Source: JAFLTL01 sp964389525 (GTDB taxonomy: Bacteria > Bacteroidota > Bacteroidia > Bacteroidales > Muribaculaceae). From it: a DNA stretch of 64,000 nt. The stretch is from positions 1-64,000 of the forward strand of contig CAYMEX010000013.1 of assembly GCA_964389525.1 (NCBI GenBank), written 5' to 3'. The notes beneath the pieces are model-generated. The model saw only the letters and a list, made by a program, of their open reading frames with translations, searched no databases and was not told the origin of the DNA. A program made the translations under genes and the position numbers. Below, in pieces: positions 32,841 to 41,813 of the stretch (position 1 is its first letter; every line of letters begins with the position of its first letter).

Positions 32841-34808
32841 ATGAAATCAGTCAACAGCATATTTCTTGCTTTATGTATTCTGCTTCTGTCGGTCTGCCAT
32901 GATATGCGGGCCGAGGTCAACGCCAAACCGTTCGTCATACCCGAACTGAAGGAGTGGAAAGGCGCTGACGGCACATTTGTGCCCGGAGCGCAGACAAGGA
33001 TAGTATGCCCGTCGGGCGATCAGGAACTTATGCGCATTGCCGGACTCCTTGCCGAAGACTGCGAGGCGATGTTCTCATATAAGCCCGTAGTGACACAGGG
33101 GAAGGCCGCATCGGGCGATATCGTGCTGGAGCTGAAGCCCGACAAGAAGCTCGGAGCCGAAGGCTACAGCATAAAAGTAGGCGACCGTGTGCAGCTTACA
33201 GCTCCTGAGCCCGCCGGCGTCTACTGGGGCACACGCACGCTTCTGCAGATAGCCGAACAGACTCCCGACCACAGTCTGCCAAAGGGCGTCATACGCGATT
33301 ACCCCGACTACGCCATACGTGGCTTTATGATCGACTGCGGACGCAAGTTCATACCTCTGTCGTTTCTGCAGGACTATGTGAAGATCATGGCATACTACAA
33401 GATGAATACGCTGCAGATCCATCTCAACGACAATGGTTTCAAACAGTATTTTCAGAACGACTGGTCGAAAACATATGCGGCGTTCCGTCTGGAGTCCGAC
33501 ACATATCCCGGTCTGGCGGCCGAAGACGGCCATTATACAAAAGCCGAGTTCATCGACTTGCAGAAGCTTGCAGAAAACAGGTTTGTCGAAATCATCCCCG
33601 AGATCGACGCCCCGGCTCACACACTGGCTTTCACACACTACAAGCCGGAGCTTGGAAGCGCGGAGTACGGCATGGATCATCTCGACCTGTTCAACCCCGA
33701 GACCTACGTCTTCATGGACGCCCTGTTCAAGGAGTATCTTGAAGGGGACGATCCTGTTTTCCGGGGCAAGAAGGTGCATATCGGCACCGACGAGTATTCC
33801 AACAAAAAGAAAGATGTCGTCGAGAAATTCCGCGCTTTCACCGACCACTACATCCGCTATGTCGAGAGCTTCGGCAAGCAGGCATGTGTGTGGGGAGCGC
33901 TGACCCATGCCGACGGCGACACGCCGGTGAAGTCCGACGACGTCATAATGAGCGCATGGTACAACGGCTACGCCCAGCCCAGAGAGATGGTGAAGCAGGG
34001 CTACAAGCTCATCAGCATCCCCGACGGCATGGTCTACATCGTTCCGGCTGCCGGTTATTACTACGATTACCTCGACACCAAGGAGCTGTATGAGGGCTGG
34101 ACCCCGGCCCATATTGGCGATGAGGTCTTCGAGGAACAGGATCCGTCGGTGCTTGGCGGCATGTTTGCCGTGTGGAACGATCATGTCGGCAACGGCATAT
34201 CCACAAAAGACGTTCATCACCGTGTGTTCCCGGCCCTGCAGACTCTTGCAGTGAAGACATGGTCGGCTGCCTCGACGTCGTTGCCCTATGAGGAGTTTGA
34301 CCGCAGGCGTCACGATCTGAGCGAGGCTCCCGGAGTGAATCAGGGCGGCCGCATTCCAGGCGATGCAGGTCTGGTCTACGAGCAGGCTGTAGTGACTCCC
34401 GGAAGCGAGACGCCGCATCGCGAGATCGGCTACGACTACAAGGTGACATTCGACGTCGACGGTGCCACTGAGTCAAAAAACACGGTGCTGTTCAGCTCTC
34501 CCGACGCGGTGTTCTATCTCGCCGATCCTGTACGCGGTATGCTCGGCTTTGCGCGCGACGGCTACCTCAACACATTCAGCCGCCGCATTCACGATGGCGA
34601 GCGTGTGAATATCGGCATCGAGGGTGACAGCAAGGCCACCCGTCTGCTCATCAACGGCGAAGTCGTCGAGGAGCTGAATATCGAAAAACGGTATTTCGAC
34701 AAAGAAGGAAAAGCCGGAATGAACTATGTGCGCACGCTGGTGTTCCCTCTGCAGAAAGCCGGGCAATTCAACAGCAAGGTTACAAATCTGAAAGTTTACA
34801 AGAAATAA
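32841..34808 (+). CDS. Beta-N-acetylhexosaminidase, GH20
   Basis: 655 residues with a signal peptide (about 1-24). The GH20b-like N-terminal domain (about 30-150) precedes the TIM barrel: RDYPDYAIRGFMIDCGRKF, MNTLQIHLNDNGF, FVEIIPEIDAPAHTLAFT and the catalytic Asp317-Glu318 pair in HIGTDEYS. The C-terminal part (about 500-655) resembles a lectin/LamG-like sandwich (FSSPDAVFYLADP, VNIGIEG). GH20 enzymes remove terminal GlcNAc or GalNAc from mucin and N-glycans, here in the periplasm or on the surface. It starts 55 bases after argF', perhaps in one transcript. Confidence 0.87.
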   Translation: MKSVNSIFLALCILLLSVCHDMRAEVNAKPFVIPELKEWKGADGTFVPGAQTRIVCPSGDQELMRIAGLLAEDCEAMFSYKPVVTQGKAASGDIVLELKPDKKLGAEGYSIKVGDRVQLTAPEPAGVYWGTRTLLQIAEQTPDHSLPKGVIRDYPDYAIRGFMIDCGRKFIPLSFLQDYVKIMAYYKMNTLQIHLNDNGFKQYFQNDWSKTYAAFRLESDTYPGLAAEDGHYTKAEFIDLQKLAENRFVEIIPEIDAPAHTLAFTHYKPELGSAEYGMDHLDLFNPETYVFMDALFKEYLEGDDPVFRGKKVHIGTDEYSNKKKDVVEKFRAFTDHYIRYVESFGKQACVWGALTHADGDTPVKSDDVIMSAWYNGYAQPREMVKQGYKLISIPDGMVYIVPAAGYYYDYLDTKELYEGWTPAHIGDEVFEEQDPSVLGGMFAVWNDHVGNGISTKDVHHRVFPALQTLAVKTWSAASTSLPYEEFDRRRHDLSEAPGVNQGGRIPGDAGLVYEQAVVTPGSETPHREIGYDYKVTFDVDGATESKNTVLFSSPDAVFYLADPVRGMLGFARDGYLNTFSRRIHDGERVNIGIEGDSKATRLLINGEVVEELNIEKRYFDKEGKAGMNYVRTLVFPLQKAGQFNSKVTNLKVYKK

Positions 34809-34813
34809 TGCAG

Positions 34814-34901
34814 TGAGGCTGTGTCAATCCTACAAACGACCTATTTTAAATGTCGTAGGGGCGTGCGACAGTACGCCCAAAGCCTGTTTTGACACACCTC
34901 A
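34814..34901. mobile_element. MITE-like palindromic element
   Basis: About 88 bp with imperfect terminal inverted repeats (TGAGGCTGTGTCAA against TTGACACACCTCA). Inside are two hairpins: CCTAC...CGAC paired with GTCGTAGG, and GGGCGT-gcgacagt-ACGCCC. No transposase is present. It separates the GH20 stop from the phosphatase start and resembles short non-autonomous repeats of Bacteroidetes genomes. Confidence 0.5.
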
Positions 34902-34923
34902 TGGCTGTTTAAATGGCTTCCAT

Positions 34924-35442
34924 ATGGTAAACCACAATCTCGGAGAGTTGGTCTTGTCCTTAAAAGAAAAAGACAAGAAGCGCGTGCTTTTTGTGTGTCT
35001 CGGTAACATATGCCGGTCGCCGGCGGCCGAAGGCATCATGCGCGCGATCGTCGTGAGTGAGGGTGAGGCCGGCCGATGGATCATCGATTCCGCCGGTATC
35101 GGCGGATGGCATGTGGGGCAGCAGCCCGACCGGCGCATGTGCGTGCATGCCCGTCGGCGCGGTTTCGACCTGACAGACCAGCGCTGCCGCCAGGTTCGGC
35201 CGTCAGACTTCGACGATTTTGACATGATTGTCGGCATGGATGCCTCCAATCTCAGCGATCTCCATGAGTTGGCCCCGACTGTCGAGGCTGAGCGTAAGAT
35301 CGTGGGAATGGCCGAGTTTGTGACTATGGCTACGCGCTACGACCATATCCCCGATCCCTACTACGAAGGAGCCGAGGGGTTTGAGCTGGTGCTCGACCTG
35401 CTTGAAGACGCATGCCGCAATTTGTTTGACCGATGCCGATGA
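34924..35442 (+). CDS. Low-molecular-weight protein tyrosine phosphatase
   Basis: 172 residues from the ATG at 34924; the frame upstream runs through a palindromic element and is rejected. The P-loop is Cys25-LGNI-Cys30-Arg31-Ser32 (VCLGNICRSP), and the general acid lies in DPYY (Asp144). SAGIGGWHVGQQPDRR is the usual middle motif. Such enzymes remove phosphate from tyrosine and often control capsule or exopolysaccharide kinases, though none lies nearby. It overlaps the following DUF5715-like gene by 10 bases. Confidence 0.88.
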   Translation: MVNHNLGELVLSLKEKDKKRVLFVCLGNICRSPAAEGIMRAIVVSEGEAGRWIIDSAGIGGWHVGQQPDRRMCVHARRRGFDLTDQRCRQVRPSDFDDFDMIVGMDASNLSDLHELAPTVEAERKIVGMAEFVTMATRYDHIPDPYYEGAEGFELVLDLLEDACRNLFDRCR

Positions 35443-36176
35443 GAACTATTATCGCCACAATAGCCGCCGCAGGCATAATCGCGGTTGCGGGATGCGGCGA
35501 CGCCGACAACGCCGGGCGCGACGCCCACGCGGAGATCGACATGATGCTTGCCGGCGAGACGCCGGCCAACCCGTTTACCGCACACTACGACTCGATGCCG
35601 CCCGGAGGCGTGAAGATGAAGATAAACTCTGTCGGCGGCAATCTCGGCCGCGTCTTCAACGACAGCAACTACCGTCATCTCGAAGCCGCCGGAGCGATAG
35701 GCGTCAGCCCCATCGGTTCGCTTGAGAGCGCGTGGCATGCCGGGCGTCCGCTTGTGAGGCTGCAGACCTGCCGTGAGTACTTTCTCGACAACCTCACTCA
35801 CTCGCTGCCCTACCTTGTGCCAGAGGCCGAGACACTCCTGCGCGACATCGGCGCCGCATTCATCGACTCGCTCAACGCCCGTGGAGGCGGGAGCTACCGA
35901 GTGAAAGTCACCTCGGTGCTGCGCACAGAGGAGAGCGTCTCGCGTCTGCGGCGTGTCAACCGCAATGCCACAACTACATCGGCCCACATATTCGGCACGA
36001 CATTCGACATCAGTTATTCAAAGTTTATCTGCGACTCGGTGACCGTGCCGCGCACGCAGGAAGACATGAAGAATCTGCTTGGCGAAGTGATGAAAGACAT
36101 GCGCGACCGTGGGCGCTGCTTTGTGAAATATGAGCGCAAGCAGGGCTGTTTCCATGTGACGGCCACCGGCTTGTAG
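35433..36176 (+). CDS. DUF5715-like lipoprotein related to D-Ala-D-Ala carboxypeptidases
   Basis: 247 residues. The signal ends in AVAGC (Cys21). The mature part contains RLQTCREYFLDNL, VTSVLRTEESVSRLRRVN and SAHIFGTTFDISYSKF. The last segment resembles the zinc-site SxHxxGxAxDi of M15/VanY-type peptidases, and a KYERKQGCFHV near the C-terminus may carry the second His. It is likely a periplasmic peptidoglycan-related protein; activity is inferred. It overlaps the phosphatase gene and lies 24 bases before the AsmA gene. Confidence 0.65.
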   Translation: MPMRTIIATIAAAGIIAVAGCGDADNAGRDAHAEIDMMLAGETPANPFTAHYDSMPPGGVKMKINSVGGNLGRVFNDSNYRHLEAAGAIGVSPIGSLESAWHAGRPLVRLQTCREYFLDNLTHSLPYLVPEAETLLRDIGAAFIDSLNARGGGSYRVKVTSVLRTEESVSRLRRVNRNATTTSAHIFGTTFDISYSKFICDSVTVPRTQEDMKNLLGEVMKDMRDRGRCFVKYERKQGCFHVTATGL

Positions 36177-36200
36177 AAGACCGTAAAAAAAATTCAGGTT

Positions 36201-39200
36201 ATGGAAAGGGAAAACGACAACATACAGAGAGATACACAGAAACGCGGTTGGCTGAGAAAGACCGCAAGGATTGCAGCTGTGACAGTCGCTGCGGTCGTCC
36301 TTGTCGTCGTCGGACTGCTGACGGCCATCGTTGTCGTGCTCTCGCCTGAACGCCTTACACCGCTCGTGTCAAAGTACTCGTCGGAGTATATCGACGGTGC
36401 GGTGACTGCACGGCGCATCGAACTGACCTTCTGGAGCACATTCCCGCGACTGAGCGTCGACATCGACTCCCTCACTCTTGTGTCGGGAGCCCTTGACCGT
36501 CTCGACCCGGAAGTGCGACGTCGGCTCCCGGCCGATGCCGACACGCTTATGACCCTGCGCAGCCTGCACGGAGGACTCAATCTCGCCGCGCTGCTCGCAG
36601 GCCGATACGAGCTGTACGATGTGGCCGTGTCGCAGCCGGCCATCAACATTGTAGTAGCCGACGACTCCACCGCCAACTACAATATAGTGCCCGCATCCGA
36701 CAATGACACCGACACCGGCGACAAGATACCCGAGTTGAGCATTAACCGCTTTCTTCTGCTCAATTCCGGCCCGTTGCGCTACTTCTCGCTGCCCGACTCA
36801 ACCGAGTTCACACTGCGTTTCAGCGCCATAGATGCAAACGGAGCCGACTCGCCACGCTACAGCCTCTCGACCGAAGGCAATGTGAGCATCGCAGGGCTTC
36901 CGCTCGACACCGACGCGCCACTGCTGTTCACGGCCGACGGCAATGTGCGCTGGGATCCGTCAACGCCCGACGAGCTGGATCTCGAGTCATTCACTGTATC
37001 TATCGACGGTACACCGGCGCGGTTTGACACACACATCCGTTTTGCCGATCAGCTCACGATACAGCGTCTCGACATTGAGCTTCCGTCGGTCGACGTGACG
37101 CGCGTGGCAGGCTATATTCCCGACGGCATGATACCGGGACTCGACGGAGTCGAGACCAACATGAACGCTGCGATGTCGCTCACACTCACGCGTCCATACA
37201 CAATGAAGCCCGATACGGTCACACTCCCCTCCGGCCAGCTTACACTCAAGATCAACCCATGCCGCCTGTCAGTGAAAGACACCGGCATATCGGTCGACCG
37301 CCTCAGCCTTTCGGCGCGTCTTGCCATAGACGGCGACTCCCTCGATCTTTCAGAAGCCGAGATTGAAGAGTTTACACTGAAGTCGCGCATGATCGATATC
37401 GATTTCAATGGCAACGTGCGATATCTGTTCAGCGATCCGCTATTCAGAGGACGGCTTCGCGGACGTGCTTTCACCGGATACCTGCCTGCGGTCGTAAAGA
37501 GTGCCATACCCGGAGACATGAAAGGTACCGTCGGGGCAGATCTGTCGGTAAGACTGCGTCGAAGCTACCTCTCGTCGGAGCGCTTCCACAAGATATTTGC
37601 GAGGGGCACCGTCTCGCTCCGTCATTTCGACATGGCAATGCCCGTCATGCCCGACTCCGGCGACACAGCCTCCGGCACCGACACGATAAGATTTTACACC
37701 CCCGCCGCATTCCTGAAATTTGACAGCGACCGGCGCATAGAAGTAAACGGAGTGCAGACCGACTCGCTGCTGACCGTCACCGTCAAGGCCGACACTATCG
37801 GCTACAGCGGAGCCGGAGTCGCACTGCTTGCACGCGACCTGAATGTCGGTCTCGGCTCACGCAACGTCCATTCGTCGGCCGACACGACACGCATAAATCC
37901 ATTCGGAGGAGCCATAAAAGCATCGGCGCTCAGGCTCACATCTCTCCCCGATTCACTCAGGATAGCGGTGAGAAATCTCGACTGCAATGCGTCATTGCGT
38001 CGTTTTGAAGACCGCGACAGCGTGCCGTTGCTGTTTCTGTCGGTTGCCGCCGACGGTGTGGGTGTGGGAGACGCCGGTTTCAGAGCTGCGGTGAAAGCTC
38101 CATTTGCCGAAATGACCGCACACCTGAACCCCCGCAAGCCGAAGTCGGAGCGCATAGCACGCCGCGAGAACAGGCAGACGCCGACCGAACGCGAAGACAG
38201 CACAGCCGGTGCCGGGCTGAAAGAACTGATCAGGCGGTGGAAAATCACAGGCAGCCTGTCGGCAACAGGCGGACAGCTGCTTTCACGCTCCTTCCCCCTC
38301 GCCACGCGCATCAGCGATGTCGACCTCGTCTTTTCAAGCGACAGCATAGATCTTCACTCGCTCTCGTTGCAGGTAGGGCATACCGATCTGAGCGTGCGCG
38401 GCGACATAACCAATCTTGAGCGATGGGCGGCCGGACGCAGAGCAAGCGCGCGTCGGCCTATAAGGATGGGCGTCACGATCGACTCCGACACGGTCGACAT
38501 TGACCAGCTCACGGCCGCATTCCTCTCGGGCGAGGCCGATGATGCTGCTCCCGGCGGCATGGCTGATCTCGACGAATATGCCGCTGACGTTGCTGTGGCT
38601 GATACTACGTTTGAGTCTGACTCGCTTGGCGGACCGTTCATAGTGCCCGTAAACATCGAGGCGACTGTCGACGTCAGGGCAAGCCATGTCATCTACTCAG
38701 GCATGCTGCTGCACGACTTCAAAGGCACCTTGCAGACGCGCGGCGGCATCATGCGTCTCCGCGACCTCACTGCAAGCGGCGACGTAGGCACTATCGACGT
38801 GTCGGCATTGTATTCATCGCTCGACCCCGATAGCCTCGAGTTCGGCATGGGCATGAAACTGAGCGACTTCTATCTCGAACGTTTCCTGCAGATGATGCCG
38901 TCGATCGACTCTCTGCTTCCGGCCATGCGCGACCTAAGCGGCATAGTGAACGCCGATATAGCTGCTACGACACGTCTCGACCGCGAGATGAACTTTGTGA
39001 TACCATCGCTCAAAGCCGTCATCGACATCGACGGCGACAGCCTTGTGCTGCTCGACGCCGACACATTCAAGTCAATGTCGAAATGGCTCGTGTTCAAGAA
39101 CAAGAAGCGCAACCTCATCGACCGCATGAGCGTGAAGATTGCTGTCGACAGTTCGATGATGAGCATATACCCGTTTGTATTCGACATCGACCGTTACCGA

Positions 39201-39572
39201 CTCGGAGTCATGGGAAGCAACGACCTCGAAATGAACCTCAACTACCACGTCTCGGTGCTGAAGTCGCCTCTGCCATGGAAGTTCGGCATCAACATATCGG
39301 GTACTCCCGACAACATGAAGATAAGGCTCGGAGGCGCCAAAGTCAAAGAGAACGGCGAGGGAGCCATAGAGCAGATGGCGATAGCCGAAACGACACGCAT
39401 CAACCTCATAGGGCAGCTTGAGTCACTTTTCAATCGTGGCGTCGGAGCATCGCGCAGTTCGTTCATGCGCAGCCGTGGCACCTTGCCGCCGATGCAGCTC
39501 GACAGCGTCTACAGCGAGCTCCCCGACAGCGTCATTGTCACACTCACCGACTCCATCCTTCCCGTGCAGTGA
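36201..39572 (+). CDS. AsmA-family inner-membrane protein
   Basis: 1123 residues. One N-terminal membrane helix (IAAVTVAAVVLVVVGLLTAIVVV, about 28-50) is followed by the AsmA start (VARRIELTFWSTFPRLSVDIDSLTL, with Thr-Ala-Arg before it) and long beta-rich repeats. The C-terminal part (YRLGVMGSNDLEMNLNYHVSVLKSPLPWKFGINISG) is the AsmA_2 signature. AsmA-like proteins bridge the periplasm and help move phospholipid to the outer membrane. It is the third gene of the phosphatase-DUF5715 unit, and the only long protein there. Confidence 0.85.
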   Translation: MERENDNIQRDTQKRGWLRKTARIAAVTVAAVVLVVVGLLTAIVVVLSPERLTPLVSKYSSEYIDGAVTARRIELTFWSTFPRLSVDIDSLTLVSGALDRLDPEVRRRLPADADTLMTLRSLHGGLNLAALLAGRYELYDVAVSQPAINIVVADDSTANYNIVPASDNDTDTGDKIPELSINRFLLLNSGPLRYFSLPDSTEFTLRFSAIDANGADSPRYSLSTEGNVSIAGLPLDTDAPLLFTADGNVRWDPSTPDELDLESFTVSIDGTPARFDTHIRFADQLTIQRLDIELPSVDVTRVAGYIPDGMIPGLDGVETNMNAAMSLTLTRPYTMKPDTVTLPSGQLTLKINPCRLSVKDTGISVDRLSLSARLAIDGDSLDLSEAEIEEFTLKSRMIDIDFNGNVRYLFSDPLFRGRLRGRAFTGYLPAVVKSAIPGDMKGTVGADLSVRLRRSYLSSERFHKIFARGTVSLRHFDMAMPVMPDSGDTASGTDTIRFYTPAAFLKFDSDRRIEVNGVQTDSLLTVTVKADTIGYSGAGVALLARDLNVGLGSRNVHSSADTTRINPFGGAIKASALRLTSLPDSLRIAVRNLDCNASLRRFEDRDSVPLLFLSVAADGVGVGDAGFRAAVKAPFAEMTAHLNPRKPKSERIARRENRQTPTEREDSTAGAGLKELIRRWKITGSLSATGGQLLSRSFPLATRISDVDLVFSSDSIDLHSLSLQVGHTDLSVRGDITNLERWAAGRRASARRPIRMGVTIDSDTVDIDQLTAAFLSGEADDAAPGGMADLDEYAADVAVADTTFESDSLGGPFIVPVNIEATVDVRASHVIYSGMLLHDFKGTLQTRGGIMRLRDLTASGDVGTIDVSALYSSLDPDSLEFGMGMKLSDFYLERFLQMMPSIDSLLPAMRDLSGIVNADIAATTRLDREMNFVIPSLKAVIDIDGDSLVLLDADTFKSMSKWLVFKNKKRNLIDRMSVKIAVDSSMMSIYPFVFDIDRYRLGVMGSNDLEMNLNYHVSVLKSPLPWKFGINISGTPDNMKIRLGGAKVKENGEGAIEQMAIAETTRINLIGQLESLFNRGVGASRSSFMRSRGTLPPMQLDSVYSELPDSVIVTLTDSILPVQ

Positions 39573-39593
39573 TGCCGGGATATGCAGTTGCGC

Positions 39594-39611
39594 GCGGTGC
39601 CATTGCACCGC
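39594..39611. terminator. Possible bidirectional terminator
   Basis: GCGGTGC-catt-GCACCGC forms a perfect 7-bp stem between the convergent AsmA and membrane-protein genes. A T-run is lacking. Confidence 0.4.
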
Positions 39612-39632
39612 ACAGTTTGCAATTCCCGCTTG

Positions 39633-40070
39633 TCAGCGCAAGAACTGGCTCGTGTAGTTGCTCCATATGTCGGCTACTGCCGAGTTAAACAGAGCCAGAA
39701 CAACATATGCGAGTATAAATGAATATGGACGCTTATCTTTCTGGCATATTACCGCCAATAAAATCGCGATAATACACGAAACGACGATCATCAGCGAGCC
39801 AACGGTGCCGGGGAAATCAATGATGCGCATGGGTATCTGTATGACGAGCTGTCCGATCATGGCCGCAAGTCCGATCATCCACGGGTTGAGATCTGCAACC
39901 TTCTTGGTGAATCCGTCGATGCACAGATAGGTCAGGATAAAATAACCGATGCTTTCGATCCAGTAAGGGGTTGTGTCCCGAAATGCCGCCGACCAGCATG
40001 TGGCCGTAAACAGGAGCAGCGACAGCAGACATGTCGCCCAAAACGCTTTCGCCTTTGTCAGAGTTTTCAT
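39633..40070 (-). CDS. Small four-helix membrane protein
   Basis: 145 residues from the ATG at 40070 (MKTLTKAKAFWATC). Four hydrophobic segments are visible: AFWATCLLSLLLFTATC, WIESIGYFILTYLCID, PWMIGLAAMIGQLVIQIP, then GSLMIVVSCIIAILLAVIC and SFILAYVVLALFNSAV. No domain is recognised. TATATTTG on the minus strand at 40128-40121, 51 bases upstream of the ATG, may be its promoter octamer. It is convergent with the AsmA gene. Confidence 0.65.
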   Translation of the reverse strand: MKTLTKAKAFWATCLLSLLLFTATCWSAAFRDTTPYWIESIGYFILTYLCIDGFTKKVADLNPWMIGLAAMIGQLVIQIPMRIIDFPGTVGSLMIVVSCIIAILLAVICQKDKRPYSFILAYVVLALFNSAVADIWSNYTSQFLR

Positions 40071-40120
40071 GGTAGTTTGTAAATTTAAAGATGTTACACT
40101 ATATAAAGAAACGTGATTCA

Positions 40121-40128
40121 CAAATATA
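40121..40128 (-). promoter_or_regulatory. -7 element of the small membrane-protein gene
   Basis: TATATTTG on the minus strand, an exact consensus match; no -33 TTG at standard spacing. Confidence 0.4.
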
Positions 40129-40301
40129 GTTTTTTTTTAGAAGAGATGTTTGATATGTTGTCACTTGATACCTATTTAATAAAAATTAACAACGCAAATT
40201 GAATTTCCGAAGTTTTAGCCTCGCCATCCCCCACCACATCCTGCATCGCAGATGCCCCGGTTCTACTCGTGTTGCACCGCGCTGCGGCTCAGCCGCCACC
40301 A

Positions 40302-40420
40302 CGCCCTTGCTCCGTCGAAGACGGATGATAATGCAAAGCCCCACATCGAGCGCGGAGCGCGAAGGTGTGGGGTAATGTCGTTTTGCAAAAACATGGCCTC
40401 GAAGAGGTCATTTATCCGAC
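40302..40420 (+). repeat. Hairpin module R1, copy 1
   Basis: Contains CCGTC-GAA-GACGG, GCCCCACATCG...GGTGTGGGG enclosing GCGC-GGA-GCGC, and GGCCTC-GAA-GAGGTC. Copy 2 has the same length with a few substitutions. Confidence 0.85.
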
Positions 40421-40447
40421 AGCTCCGACCCCGCGTCTTCCTGTCAA

Positions 40448-40570
40448 GGCATCGCAGATGCCGCAACCCGGCGAAGCCGGAGCTTAACCCCATCCTGTGA
40501 GCGAAGCAAACAGGATGGGGACTGCATCCATCGTCGCAAGCAGTCTCGCAGAGACTGAACCGCCCCCCCC
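40448..40570 (+). repeat. Hairpin module R2, copy 1
   Basis: Hairpins in order: GGCATC-GCA-GATGCC, CCGGC-GAA-GCCGG, CCCCATCCTGT with ACAGGATGGGG around GAGCGAAGCAA, and CAGTCTC-GCA-GAGACTG, then a C-run. Confidence 0.85.
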
Positions 40571-40671
40571 TCCTCATATCTCATACCTAAGGTATAGCTT
40601 TTTGTTACCCGGCTTCGCTCGCGAGCAGGACTTCACCTCCCACACACGCCGATCCGTCGGAGATAGATAAT

Positions 40672-40769
40672 AAATGCCTGAAAGGCATTTTAAAACATTA
40701 GCCGGGTACACCGTCAGGTGTGCCCGGTAAAAAACGCCTCTAAAGCGTGTCTGAAAGACACCTTGTTAC
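40672..40769 (+). repeat. Hairpin module R3, copy 1
   Basis: AAATGCCT-GAA-AGGCATTT, CCGGGTACACC-GTCA-GGTGTGCCCGG and GTGTCT-GAA-AGACAC in a row, ending before a run of unrelated palindromic DNA. Confidence 0.85.
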
Positions 40770-41089
40770 ACATACCACACGAGCACGCGGGTGAGTCGCA
40801 GCTCTGCAGCTCTGTGATTCTCGTCGCATACACCGCGCTCACTTCGTTCGCACGGTGCTCACGCGTGTGACGCCCGTTACACGGGCTGTGATTTGGGCAT
40901 CGTGCCGTATGGTGCTGTCGTAGACAGCATTTGTGGTAAACACCACGGTCGCGGCGTAGCCGCAGCGTGGTGATGCGCGTCCGTATAAAACGATGTGACC
41001 TCGTAAGAGGTCATCCCTCGCAAAAACACCCACCGCCTTCGATGGATGTGGGCGTTATCTGGCATGTTGTGTTTTGTGTGTACTTTCGA

Positions 41090-41208
41090 CGCCCTTACTC
41101 CGTCGAAGACGGATGATAATGCAAAGCCCCACATCGAGCGCGGAGCGCGACGGTGTGGGGTAATATCGTTGTGCCAAAACATGGCCTCGAAGAGGTCATT
41201 TATCCGAC
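41090..41208 (+). repeat. Hairpin module R1, copy 2
   Basis: 119 bp, same order of hairpins as copy 1; substitutions are scattered, for example GTAATATCG for GTAATGTCG. Confidence 0.85.
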
Positions 41209-41487
41209 GTCCACGATGCAGAACATTTTTCATCACAATGGAGCCGCAGTAGCGGCGTCACATATGTAGCACCGGGTGACCGCAGGGAACCCGGTGTACG
41301 ACGCACACCACCACAGAGCTGCAGCGCAGCGACACATATGCGCACTTTATGTTTAGCAGCTCCGCAGCTCTTATTACTACACGCATCCACACCGCGCTCA
41401 CTTCGTTCGCACGGTGCTACTCATGTCACGCCGCGCTGCGCTACACATCACCACGCCCTCGCCTTCGTCGAAGACGATGGGATGCAA

Positions 41488-41586
41488 AAATGCCTGAAAG
41501 GCATTTTAAAAATAATAGCCGGGTACACCGCAAGGTGTGCCCGGTAAAAAACGCCCATAAAGCGTGTCTGAAAGACACCTTGGTAC
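41488..41586 (+). repeat. Hairpin module R3, copy 2
   Basis: Same three hairpins as copy 1; the middle loop is GCAA in place of GTCA, a loop change that keeps the stem. Confidence 0.85.
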
Positions 41587-41612
41587 GCACACTGCCCGAG
41601 CCCACCACATTA

Positions 41613-41736
41613 GGCATCGCAGATGCCGCAACCCGGCGTAGCCGGAGCTTAACCCCATCCTGTGAGCGAAGCGAACAGGGTGGGGACTAAGCGACCCCTA
41701 CAACCAGTCTCGCAGAGACTGAACCGTCCCCCCCCC
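41613..41736 (+). repeat. Hairpin module R2, copy 2
   Basis: Same four hairpins as copy 1, with CCGGC-GTA-GCCGG and a loop GAGCGAAGCGA. The spacer before the last hairpin differs entirely from copy 1. Confidence 0.85.
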
Positions 41737-41813
41737 AGCCGGCGGCAATAGCTTGGAATAATCTTAAACTTTGCCACTCCACAGGGTGTTATATCTCAAA
41801 GGGATGTACGAAT

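Larger units (their letters stand above)
40230..41740 (+). repeat. Array of duplicated hairpin modules
   Basis: About 1.5 kb without a credible gene. It consists of short perfect hairpins, most grouped in modules that each occur twice: R1 (40302-40420 and 41090-41208, both 119 bp), R2 (40448-40570 and 41613-41736), R3 (40672-40769 and 41488-41586) and R4 (40831-40857 and 41391-41417). Read on the plus strand, most hairpin loops are GNA triloops (GCA, GAA, GTA, GGA) or GNNA tetraloops (GTAA, GCAA, GTCA). R2 also occurs inverted at 2612-2722. Open frames here follow from the repeat composition. Confidence 0.85.

Noticed and set aside
40263..41690. Several open frames of 60-120 codons in both strands
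   Set aside because: They lie in the hairpin modules, change frame between module copies, have no family resemblance and follow from the palindromic base composition.
40230..41740. CRISPR array
   Set aside because: Repeats are palindromic modules of unequal length without uniform repeat-spacer alternation, and no cas gene is in the window.
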